From contig JADFQH010000091.1 of NCBI GenBank assembly GCA_022561895.1, positions 2,071 through 9,909 of the forward strand: a stretch of DNA of 7,839 bases, in the 5' to 3' direction. The DNA comes from Methanobacteriota archaeon. Its GTDB lineage: Archaea > Halobacteriota > Halobacteria > Halobacteriales > Halalkalicoccaceae. Below the pieces are notes generated by a model that was given only the letters and a program-made list of their open reading frames with translations, made no database searches and was not told the origin of the DNA. A program made the position numbers and the translations under genes. This document shows positions 1-6,262 of this stretch, one piece after another (position 1 is the stretch's first letter; every line of letters begins with the position of its first letter).

Positions 1-992
1 TGAAGCGTCGGACCTCCGATGAGCCGGTGGAGAAGTTCAAACGCCGCCGTGCGGAACCAGAGGGCACGCGACTCCGAGATCGCATCGAGCAGGTGAAAAC
101 CGTGGTCATCGAGGGTCGTGATGAACCAGCGATACTCGGACTCGCTCAGGAGATGGGGGTGGATCTCGACGAACAACAGGAGCGGGCCCTCCGCACGCAA
201 CACCGACGCCATGCCCCGTAGAATGTCCGTCTCGTAGCCCTCGACATCCATCCGGACCACGTTGATCCCGTCGGGCGCAACGTCGTGCTCCCGGCAGTAG
301 GCATCGACCGACCAGACGTCAACGACCCGCGTCTCGCCGGTGAGCGAGAGCGCTTCGGTATGGCGATGGACCGTCTCGTTCCCCCCGTCGGGGGCAAGCA
401 GGTTCCGATTCGAGTGGGCCGACCGGCGAAGCGTCGCCCGTCCGACCGCCGGACCGACCGCCGCCTGCGTGACGGAAATTCGATCGCCGTAGCCGTTCCG
501 GCTGATGTTCTCGTACAGGAGGGGAAGGTTTCGCGAGTCCGGCTCGAAGGCGTGGATTTCGGCGCGCTCGCCGAGGACGCGCGCCTCGCTGAGCGCGAAA
601 TACCCGATGTTCGCCCCGATCTCGAGGACGCGAACCGGGCCGGAAACCTCGGTACGGAGCCGGCGCAGTTCGTGTTCGAATCGCTTGACGGTCGTCCCCT
701 CGCGGGTGCGATAGAGAAACAGCTCTCGGGAGATGCCCGCGTCGGTGAGCGAAAGCGCCATCTCGCTTCCGTTTATGCTGCGGACGGGCGAGCCGGTGGT
801 CCGCCACTGAAGATACCGGAGATAGTAGTCGTATGGGCTGTAGCCCGTGATACCGGTGACGACGTAGCTTGCGAGCGCGCCGGGGCGTCGCTGTTCTGTG
901 AGTCGCGTGATCTCCGCGATCTTTCGCTTCGTAAACGCCGCGATCGCCCGCGGGTCATCGCGCGCCTTCCGAAGTCGTTCGACGAGAATCAT
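1..992 (-). CDS. FkbM family SAM-dependent methyltransferase, 3' end cut by window edge
   Basis: The frame is open from ATG at 992 to the left edge (330 codons, no stop), so the C-terminus is missing. The Rossmann SAM-binding motif LEIGANIGYF lies at residues 123-132. The acidic ribose-binding segment HAFEPDSRN is at 147-155, the FkbM signature MDVEGYE at 248-254, and a late strand FVEIHP at 274-279. Residues 1-110 form a helical lead-in with no motif I recognise. FkbM enzymes O-methylate sugars or polyketides; beside glycosyltransferase-like genes, methylation of a surface glycan is the likely role (inference). The start overlaps the upstream DUF354 gene by ATGA, pointing to translational coupling in one operon. 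The family call is firm; the substrate is unknown. Confidence 0.9.
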   Translation of the reverse strand, partial: MILVERLRKARDDPRAIAAFTKRKIAEITRLTEQRRPGALASYVVTGITGYSPYDYYLRYLQWRTTGSPVRSINGSEMALSLTDAGISRELFLYRTREGTTVKRFEHELRRLRTEVSGPVRVLEIGANIGYFALSEARVLGERAEIHAFEPDSRNLPLLYENISRNGYGDRISVTQAAVGPAVGRATLRRSAHSNRNLLAPDGGNETVHRHTEALSLTGETRVVDVWSVDAYCREHDVAPDGINVVRMDVEGYETDILRGMASVLRAEGPLLLFVEIHPHLLSESEYRWFITTLDDHGFHLLDAISESRALWFRTAAFELLHRLIGGPTL

Positions 993-2164
993 CGTTCGTT
1001 GATCAACCCGGCCGTGAGCGCTGCGACCTCGGTGCGCACCCGCCGGGAGCGACTGAGATCCGGTCGTGCCTCGCGCGTTTCGAGCGAGTCGAGATGGTCG
1101 AGGATTGCCGTTGGATCGCGCGAGTGGACGAGCCGGTCCTCGGAGACGAGGCTGCGATCGACCGAGAGCAGCGGTCCCGGAAAAAACGAGACCGCGGGCT
1201 TGTCCATACAGGCTGCCTCGCGCGCCATCGTTCCCGAGCCGGTCAGCACACACAGGGAGTGCCACGCCAGATCCAACCCCGAAAGCGCCTCCTCGGGGAC
1301 GAACACCCGAGCTTCGGGGTAGTCCCGAGCGAGCGCCTCGTCGCCCCGTCCCCGCGGGAGATAGACGACGTTGTGTCCCCGCCGAATCGCGCCGTCGAGG
1401 AGATCGGGAACCATCGAGCCGTTTCGAGCGTCGACGTAGGCCGCAGAAAGCGCCTCGGGTCTGAGGACGAGATACTCGGCGAACGGGAGGCGGTCGGTAA
1501 ACGTCGGGTCGGGCTCGAAGCCGGCGACGGAGACGTCCTCTTTGTACCCATCGTAGGTGTGGATCCGATCCGGGTGGATCCCCCATCGGGTCAGCTCCTC
1601 GGTCCGGTAGGCGGCGGGCACGACACTATGAGTGGCACTCGCTTCGATCCGGTTGTACAGCCTCTCGGCGGGGAGATCGTCGACGTACGCCGTAATATCG
1701 TTGTCGGTGAAATGGATCGATGGCACGTTTCTGAGGGTCGAAGCGAGAACGCACATCGCGTTTCGGGCCGAAAGCGAGAGATCACAGTCGGGCATTCTGA
1801 GCGCGAGCTCGGCGGTGCGAAGCCCGATGCCGGCTTTGCGCAGGCCCGGCGAATCGAAATCCCGGCCGAGGACGGTGTGATCGAACCCGGTCTCGCGACT
1901 GAGCGCGACCGTTTCGGTCTTGCTTCTGACCGTCGGCTCGACCGAGAGATCCGAAAGCGCGGAGAGCAGCCCCTTGAAGAAGAAGGGATGGGAGGGGCTG
2001 ACGAGATCGACCCACGCGACCGGCTTCCGGCGGGACGGCGCTGTTTCCCGTTTGTTTCGTCGCTCTATCCGATCGATCGCTCGCTCGACCGTGGGGAGAG
2101 CGATCGGCAAGCGGGCTGGTGCGTCGCTCTCGGAAAACTGTCGGGAACTCACGGGTGGTAGCAT
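989..2164 (-). CDS. DUF354 family protein (GT-B-like, putative glycosyltransferase or sugar epimerase fold)
   Basis: The protein has 391 residues. WVDLVSPSHPFFFKGLL at 51-67 matches the usual N-terminus of archaeal DUF354 proteins. GFDHTVLGRDF follows at 93-103, and the C-terminal glycine motif GSGTMAREAACMDKPAVSFF at 309-328 resembles the nucleotide-sugar site of GT-B enzymes and UDP-GlcNAc 2-epimerases. DUF354 genes occur in archaeal polysaccharide loci; the reaction is not settled. Residues 1-48 precede the usual family start and are rich in R, S and P. I saw no in-frame ATG or GTG nearer residue 50, so ATG 2164 is kept. It starts 18 bases after the upstream stop, without a clear ribosome binding site, and its TGA overlaps the ATG of the methyltransferase gene. 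Family call good; function inferred. Confidence 0.85.
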   Translation of the reverse strand: MLPPVSSRQFSESDAPARLPIALPTVERAIDRIERRNKRETAPSRRKPVAWVDLVSPSHPFFFKGLLSALSDLSVEPTVRSKTETVALSRETGFDHTVLGRDFDSPGLRKAGIGLRTAELALRMPDCDLSLSARNAMCVLASTLRNVPSIHFTDNDITAYVDDLPAERLYNRIEASATHSVVPAAYRTEELTRWGIHPDRIHTYDGYKEDVSVAGFEPDPTFTDRLPFAEYLVLRPEALSAAYVDARNGSMVPDLLDGAIRRGHNVVYLPRGRGDEALARDYPEARVFVPEEALSGLDLAWHSLCVLTGSGTMAREAACMDKPAVSFFPGPLLSVDRSLVSEDRLVHSRDPTAILDHLDSLETREARPDLSRSRRVRTEVAALTAGLINER

Positions 2165-2182
2165 CGAGAGACGGGCCCATTG

Positions 2183-3382
2183 TTATCGCTCGCTTATCGC
2201 GGGTACTCCCAGCGGTTCGGTTGCATGCCGGGCGTACGACGCCAGCGCGCGACACATCCAGCCCTGACTCCAGCGGATGTAGGGCGTGCGATCGGTCAGC
2301 AGCCGACCGCGTCGGCGGTAGAAGTAGCCCTCCCCGTCATAGAGGTTCGCCATCGTCCAGTCGAGGACGCTCGTGGCCAGCTCCGTACTCGCCGCCCGCG
2401 GGCGCGAGAACGTCGTGATCGCCTGTGCAGCGGCGTGGATATCCCGAGGATAGGGCGTGTCGTGTTCGAATCGCGGTGCGCCGTCCGGCTCGAACAGGGC
2501 GTCGCGATAGAACGCGAGGCCACGGTCGTAGGCTCGGCTGACCCCGTCGCTCGGCCGGCGAGCCGCCATGTATCGATCGAGTGATTCGATCACGAACCCG
2601 GTATGGAAGTTGTCGTGTGAGATGCGCGAGCGCTCGGGCGGGCTGGCGTAGTACCACGCGCCATCCGACGCCTGCTGGGTGCAGACGAACTCGATGAGCT
2701 CCTCGCCACGGCGGTCGAGCTCCGTACTGGTCGTATGGCTTGCGACCTCAACGAAGAAGCTCGCGGCCAGCGCGTTCGCGTTGATCACCACGAACGAGTC
2801 GTACGGCGTGTAGGCGTACACACGATAGCCCTCGACCCACTCCTGGTTGATCTCACACCGGATGAACCGACAGACCTCACGCGCGATCTCGAGCGCGCGT
2901 TCGTCCCCCGTCACCTCGTAGTAGCGCACGAACGCCCGGCCACAGAACACGCTCACGACGATCGACGGGGCGTACGCCGGCAAGAAGAACTCCCGGCCGT
3001 TCTGCCAGTCGAAGTTATACCCCCAACAGGGCTGGGCGAACTCGCTCGAACTGTTCTCGATGAGCCACTCGAGGAGCGCGGTCGCCTCGGTGAGATGGCT
3101 CTCGTTTCCGGTCGTCACGTAGCAGTCGAGTGATGCGATGGCAAAGAGCGCGATCCCCTTCGGGTTTCGTTCCTTTGGAATGCCGACGATCGGCCGGAGG
3201 TTGAACGGGGATCTCTGGATCGCGTGCAAGCTACACAGTCTGAACAGCCAGTTGCTGTCGGGCAGGATCGGGGATTCGAGACCGTCGTAGGGGTCCCAGC
3301 CGGCGTACTCGTTCTCCCTCGCCCATTCGAGTGCGGTCTCGCACCGATCCACGACGGTTCGACCGCCCTGCTGCTCGCTCAT
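2183..3382 (-). CDS. Predicted alpha/alpha-toroid (six-hairpin glycosidase-like) protein of a polysaccharide locus
   Basis: A soluble protein of 399 residues with no signal peptide or membrane helix. It consists of repeated helical hairpins separated by aromatic, acidic turns: CWGYNFDWQNG (119-129), DGAWYYASP (240-248), DNFHTGFVIESLDRY (257-271), DIHAAAQAI (314-322) and WSQGWMCRALASY (371-383). This layout suits the alpha/alpha-toroid fold of six-hairpin glycosidases and epimerases. Related haloarchaeal proteins, as I recall them, carry unhelpful database names such as ABC transporter permease, which this sequence does not support. Conserved Asp, Glu and His in the turns could form an active site, but I cannot assign catalytic residues. 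It lies 18 bases upstream of the DUF354 gene in the same operon. A sugar-modifying or glycan-trimming role is inference. Confidence 0.75.
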   Translation of the reverse strand: MSEQQGGRTVVDRCETALEWARENEYAGWDPYDGLESPILPDSNWLFRLCSLHAIQRSPFNLRPIVGIPKERNPKGIALFAIASLDCYVTTGNESHLTEATALLEWLIENSSSEFAQPCWGYNFDWQNGREFFLPAYAPSIVVSVFCGRAFVRYYEVTGDERALEIAREVCRFIRCEINQEWVEGYRVYAYTPYDSFVVINANALAASFFVEVASHTTSTELDRRGEELIEFVCTQQASDGAWYYASPPERSRISHDNFHTGFVIESLDRYMAARRPSDGVSRAYDRGLAFYRDALFEPDGAPRFEHDTPYPRDIHAAAQAITTFSRPRAASTELATSVLDWTMANLYDGEGYFYRRRGRLLTDRTPYIRWSQGWMCRALASYARHATEPLGVPAISER

Positions 3383-3576
3383 GGCGGATCACCCACGACA
3401 TCACGATCACACCCCACCGGGGGATCGCTCGGTCGGCGAACACAGTTCGTGGGGAGCGGAGCGGATCGGTCGGATGGGCCGGCGCGATCACGGGGACCGG
3501 AGCGGTCGCGGCCGGCTCCGTCCGTGAGGGGTTCGGGTTCGGTTCCGAGGGCGGGCACGGGAGATGAGTCGAACAT
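3379..3576 (-). CDS. Possible small ORF coupled to the toroid gene (doubtful)
   Basis: A 65-codon frame starting at ATG 3576, whose TGA overlaps the ATG of the toroid gene as ATGA, the same arrangement as the DUF354/FkbM pair. The product starts MFDSSPVPALGTEPEPLTDG and is rich in Pro, Asp and Arg, without a recognisable domain. In favour: the coupling, a high-GC third-position pattern in the first half, and a possible TATA box about 70 bases upstream. Against: low complexity, two overlapping open frames of similar quality, and no family resemblance. It could be a real leader peptide, the remnant of a longer gene, or chance. Confidence 0.25.
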   Translation of the reverse strand: MFDSSPVPALGTEPEPLTDGAGRDRSGPRDRAGPSDRSAPLPTNCVRRPSDPPVGCDRDVVGDPP

Positions 3577-3641
3577 GAGTGGGTCACCGGGGCGAAAGCA
3601 ATGGCTATCCGGTCTGCATCACCGGGCCTTGTTATTCCCAG

Positions 3642-3647
3642 CTTATA
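3642..3647 (-). promoter_or_regulatory. Candidate TATA box for the toroid-DUF354-FkbM operon
   Basis: On the minus strand the sequence reads GGGTATAAGC, a fair archaeal TATA element in an AT-richer stretch following a GC-rich one. Transcription would start about 25 bases further on (near 3620), upstream of both the doubtful small ORF (3576) and the toroid gene (3382). No BRE was clearly identified. Other AT-rich candidates exist nearer 3760. Confidence 0.3.
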
Positions 3648-3817
3648 CCCCAGTACGGTCACTCGAGCGATACTGGTTCCGTAAGGCTGGCATCGGGACG
3701 GCGCTCGCTTGCGACGAACGGCGAACAGAACCACCGGACGCAGGCCGTCAGACAGTATTTTTTGAATTATCTATTTGAGAAGACATCGACGTTCGCATTC
3801 CCTAACGGACAGTATCA

Positions 3818-3839
3818 ATTACACAGGTATTCGTGTAAT
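3818..3839. repeat. Short perfect inverted repeat (hairpin)
   Basis: ATTACAC at 3818-3824 pairs perfectly with GTGTAAT at 3833-3839 around an 8-base spacer. It lies about 130 bases downstream of the GT4 stop codon (3970) on the minus strand. It has no adjacent T-run in that direction, so it is not a clear terminator; it could be a regulator site or an RNA hairpin. Confidence 0.5.
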
Positions 3840-3877
3840 AGATTCTGCTGCTGAGGGGGTGATAGGTCGTTGCTACA

Positions 3878-3889
3878 AGCGAATTCGCT
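3878..3889. repeat. 12-bp perfect palindrome
   Basis: AGCGAATTCGCT is fully self-complementary and is bracketed by two direct copies of GCTAC (3872-3876 and 3886-3890, the second overlapping the palindrome end). It sits in the AT-richer spacer. It may be a regulator site or chance. Confidence 0.35.
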
Positions 3890-3969
3890 ACCCTTCGTCC
3901 GTTTTCGTTACGCCGGAGTAGTGAGTTATTGACAACTCTGTCCGTTCGGCCTGTCGAGAGAGTAGTTAC

Positions 3970-5082
3970 TCAATCTACATGTTCGTCGGAGAGGGTGGTG
4001 AGGATTCGCTGCCAGTCCTCGCTGGCGCGCGCGTACGAGAACGTGGATCGAACGTCGGTGGCTTTTTCGCCGAGTCGCTCGGTTCGCTCCGGGTCGGTCG
4101 TGAGCCGCTGTAGCGTCGTGGCGATCGCCTCGGGATCGCGCGTCGAGAGCAACAGCGCGTTGTGGTCGTGTTCGACGAGATCGGGGATCGATCCGACCGG
4201 CGGGGCGACGCAGGCGAGCCCGGAGGACATCGCCTCGATCAGCGTCAGCGGCAGGGCATCCCGACGGGAAGTCGAGACGAACACCCGCGAGCGCCGGTAG
4301 TAGCGGGAGGGACAGTCGACCCAGCCGGGCAGATCGATCGATTCTGAGAGTCCGGACTCGCCGATGAGATCGACCAGCTCCCGTTCGAGGCGGCCGGAGC
4401 CAAGCATCGCCGCGCGGAACTCCGCGCCGCCCTCTTTGAGAACCGCAAGCGCCCGGATAAACAATAACGGGTCCTTTTCGGCGCTAAAGCGCCCGACCCA
4501 GACGTAGTCGTACACCGCCTCATCGCCGGTAGTCGGCGTGAAGGTCTCGATATCGACGGCGTTGGTCAGCACGCAGACGCGCTTCTCGGAGTGGCCGAGC
4601 CGCCGGAGCTTCTCGACGTGTGTCGGGCCGGGAACCGAGATCGTGTCAAATAGATGAAAGAGCGCGCGCGGGAACGCGCCGTACCACGCCGAGGCGTGAT
4701 GATCGAGATCGATGCCGATGATCCCGAGGTGGGCGGGGGGGCCGTACAGAAATTTTACTGCGAGCGCGAGACAGCCGTAGGGAAACAGCGAGACCGAAAC
4801 GACCGCGTCGTACTCGCCGCGGTAGCCCTCGTACAGCGCCCAAACGGAGAGCAAGAGGAGTCCGAGATAGCGGTGACCGATCGTGGGAACCACCGTCGTA
4901 TCGGCGTTCTCGATTGCGACCTCGTCGTTCAGACAGAGCAGTTTCGTCTCGCCCGTCACATCCGCCAAGGGACCGTAATGGCGCTCGAAGCGACCCGAAT
5001 CGGTGTGGTTCGCGAGGACGAGCACCGACAGCTCCCCCGTCGGAGACCGGTCGGAACGCGGTGAGTGAGACTGTTCGGTCAT
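3970..5082 (-). CDS. GT4-family (GT-B fold) glycosyltransferase
   Basis: A protein of 370 residues, normal for the family. The first Rossmann strand LSVLVLANH is at 18-26, after a short polar N-terminus. The hydrophobic stretch at 72-82 is probably a membrane-associating helix. The linker reads VWVGRFSAEKDP (194-205), with the usual GR..xxKD pattern for the donor-binding domain. The motif usually written E-x7-E appears as D275-ALPLTLI-E283, so the first Glu is replaced by Asp; E283 and the following AMSSGLACVA are standard. GT4 retaining enzymes move a sugar from a nucleotide- or lipid-linked donor to a growing glycan, usually on the cytoplasmic face of the membrane. The start at ATG 5082 leaves a very short leader behind a TATA-like box at 5122-5127. 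Class is sure; donor and acceptor are unknown. Confidence 0.93.
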   Translation of the reverse strand: MTEQSHSPRSDRSPTGELSVLVLANHTDSGRFERHYGPLADVTGETKLLCLNDEVAIENADTTVVPTIGHRYLGLLLLSVWALYEGYRGEYDAVVSVSLFPYGCLALAVKFLYGPPAHLGIIGIDLDHHASAWYGAFPRALFHLFDTISVPGPTHVEKLRRLGHSEKRVCVLTNAVDIETFTPTTGDEAVYDYVWVGRFSAEKDPLLFIRALAVLKEGGAEFRAAMLGSGRLERELVDLIGESGLSESIDLPGWVDCPSRYYRRSRVFVSTSRRDALPLTLIEAMSSGLACVAPPVGSIPDLVEHDHNALLLSTRDPEAIATTLQRLTTDPERTERLGEKATDVRSTFSYARASEDWQRILTTLSDEHVD

Positions 5083-5121
5083 ACCCGAGCGTGCGCCGGG
5101 GGTCGTGCTTGTTATGGCCGG

Positions 5122-5129
5122 ATTATACT
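5122..5129 (-). promoter_or_regulatory. TATA box of the GT4 gene
   Basis: The minus strand reads AGTATAAT here. A transcript starting about 25 bases downstream (near 5099) would have a leader of roughly 17 bases before ATG 5082, typical of haloarchaeal genes. The box is the outer end of the left arm of the large inverted repeat, so binding there would directly affect this promoter. Confidence 0.55.
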
Positions 5130-5206
5130 GGCGGTCGTAAGCCCGTATACGGATTTGCCGACACGGGGTGGCGAATCCGTATAAACAGTTACGACCGATA
5201 GTATAA
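5123..5206. repeat. 84-base inverted repeat with 37-base arms in the divergent promoter region
   Basis: The left arm (5123-5159) and right arm (5170-5206) align without gaps and match at 29 of 37 positions around a 10-base centre. Matching blocks, read on the right arm, are AATCCGTATA (5174-5183), TTACGACC (5189-5196) and AGTATAA (5200-5206). Their complements sit at mirrored positions on the left arm (5146-5155, 5133-5140, 5123-5129). The outermost block on each side is a TATA-like box pointing outward. The repeat begins 40 bases upstream of the GT4 start. It may be a bidirectional promoter with symmetric operator sites, or a site able to form a cruciform. Confidence 0.85.
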
Positions 5207-5207
5207 C
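5200..5207 (+). promoter_or_regulatory. Mirror-image TATA box facing right
   Basis: The plus strand reads AGTATAAC, the counterpart of the GT4 box in the right arm. Transcription would begin near 5231. No convincing gene starts there: the next sure gene begins at 5587. It may give the regulator gene a leader of about 350 bases, drive a non-coding transcript, or be inactive. A second TATA-like string, CCGTATAAAC, lies inside the arm at 5177-5186. Confidence 0.4.
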
Positions 5208-5364
5208 ACAGCGCGCATCCCTCGCAGTCCGGTGTCGGTTTCGAGGAAGGTACGCCGATTCGCTCGATCGAGGAACTGTCACGATACGAGATCGATGCCT
5301 GCCAGTGCCGGGATGAAGCGAAAAGTGGACGGATCAGATCCGCAGATGGGCGGCGGTGTTAAAT

Positions 5365-5386
5365 CCCGAAGTATAGCTATTTCGGG
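5365..5386. repeat. Small dyad in the divergent spacer
   Basis: CCCGAA (5365-5370) and TTCGGG (5381-5386) are perfect complements, separated by 10 bases that contain the palindrome ATAGCTAT. It could fold as a hairpin in a long leader of the regulator gene or serve as a protein-binding site. No T-run follows, so it is not a clear terminator. Confidence 0.4.
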
Positions 5387-5521
5387 CGATAGAGCGCTGT
5401 TAGAGCGGGTTGTGAGGAGGTAATACGGGAGAGAGAGGGACGATGGAATCGGCGAGTTCGGTCGTCCCATTCCGTGAAAAACACCCAGCAGATTCACAAC
5501 GGATGGATATGACAACCACCC

Positions 5522-5527
5522 TTTATT
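5522..5527 (+). promoter_or_regulatory. Candidate TATA box of the DUF7344 regulator gene
   Basis: CCCTTTATTGCC resembles a haloarchaeal TATA element. It lies 60 bases before ATG 5587, giving a leader of about 35 bases. It supports the 5587 start, since the upstream ATG at 5443 would fall before the box. A GGAGG at 5556-5560 is too far from the ATG to be a standard ribosome binding site. Confidence 0.35.
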
Positions 5528-5586
5528 GCCACATAACGAGAGTGAGCATCGCACAGGAGGAAGGACAGCTCGGTAGTCCATATCAC

Positions 5587-6249
5587 ATGAGTTACGAAAC
5601 CTACAGCCAGCAAGAGAACGAATCGGAGTCGATCGGTCCGACCGAAACTCGTAGTACGAAATTCGAGGGAATCACACAGCTTCCCGGCTACGAGTCCGTG
5701 CAGGCGCGTCTTCAGCCGCCACGGGGCGAACAGCGACCGACGAAGGACGACATCTTCGACATCCTGCGCAACCGGCGACGGCGCTACGTGTTGGAGTATC
5801 TCGGCGAGCACGAGGGAGTCGTCGAACTGAGCGAGTTGGCCGAAGCGCTTGCGAACTGGGAGAACGAGGAGGAGGGCGCGTATATCACACACCGGGACCG
5901 AAAGCGCGCGTACGTCTCGCTCTATCAGACACACCTCCCGAAGCTCGATCGGGCGGGCATCGTCGAGTACAACCAGCCGAGGGGTACGGTTGAAACCGGG
6001 CCGGACTACCGGTATGTGACGGGCTATCTCCATCACACCCACGACAGCACGCTGCTGTGGCATCGCCTCTATCTGGGGAGCGCCGCCGCGAGCGTGGGCG
6101 TTCTCGGACTCGTCCAGCTGACCGCGTTCCCGTTCGTCGCCGTGTCGGATGCGGTGTGGTTTGTTTTCGTACTTATCGTCTTCGCCTCGATCGTCCTCGC
6201 ACAGTCGGTCGCCGTCCGCTCGACGATCGAAGAAGAATCCCAACCGTAG
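5587..6249 (+). CDS. DUF7344-type winged-helix protein with two C-terminal membrane helices
   Basis: From ATG 5587 the product has 220 residues. Residues 1-50 are a polar, acidic, probably disordered lead. Residues 52-132 form a winged-helix domain of the haloarchaeal DUF7344 kind: DDIFDILRNRRRRYVLEYL (54-72), VELSELAEALANWE (79-92), RKRAYVSLYQTHLPKLDRAG (105-124) and IVEYNQPRGTVE (125-136). Two hydrophobic helices follow at about 161-183 and 187-208, so it is probably a membrane-tethered DNA-binding regulator. The frame continues up to ATG 5443, but those 48 extra residues look non-coding in composition. It is divergent from the GT4 gene across the inverted repeat and ends 13 bases from the convergent hydrolase gene. 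Control of the glycan genes is inference. Confidence 0.85.
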   Translation: MSYETYSQQENESESIGPTETRSTKFEGITQLPGYESVQARLQPPRGEQRPTKDDIFDILRNRRRRYVLEYLGEHEGVVELSELAEALANWENEEEGAYITHRDRKRAYVSLYQTHLPKLDRAGIVEYNQPRGTVETGPDYRYVTGYLHHTHDSTLLWHRLYLGSAAASVGVLGLVQLTAFPFVAVSDAVWFVFVLIVFASIVLAQSVAVRSTIEEESQP

Positions 6250-6262
6250 TCAAGGAGAGAGG

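Larger units (their letters stand above)
3577..3969. other. Gene-free, AT-richer spacer between the GT4 gene and the operon
   Basis: No frame here resembles a known protein. A plus-strand frame at 3579-3854 gives a Cys/Tyr/Asn-rich product unlike the neighbouring genes. The stretch 3765-3960 is clearly more AT-rich than its surroundings and holds several dyads: a 7-bp hairpin at 3818-3839, a 12-bp palindrome at 3878-3889, and a 9-bp inverted pair (3804-3812 with 3938-3946). It may contain the terminator region of the GT4 gene, the promoter of the next operon, or the remains of a small element. Confidence 0.6.

Noticed and set aside
285..1322. Long plus-strand frame (345 codons)
   Set aside because: It is antisense to the FkbM and DUF354 genes, whose motifs are clear. 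Its product is Arg-rich without any domain, a usual high-GC shadow.
1094..2161. Long plus-strand frame (355 codons)
   Set aside because: It covers almost exactly the DUF354 gene in antisense and shows no family resemblance.
3231..3734. Minus-strand frame overlapping the toroid gene start and the spacer
   Set aside because: Its second half overlaps the better-supported toroid gene in another frame, and no domain is visible.
3579..3854. Plus-strand frame in the AT-rich spacer, considered as a transposase remnant
   Set aside because: No catalytic or helix-turn-helix motif of a transposase could be seen; the composition is unlike the neighbours.
5443..5586. Upstream start (ATG 5443) for the regulator, adding 48 residues
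   Set aside because: The added residues are not acidic, carry no domain and precede a candidate TATA box at 5522, so 5587 is preferred.
5494..6243. Minus-strand frame opposite the regulator gene
   Set aside because: The plus strand encodes a recognisable winged helix plus membrane helices; the antisense product has no motif.
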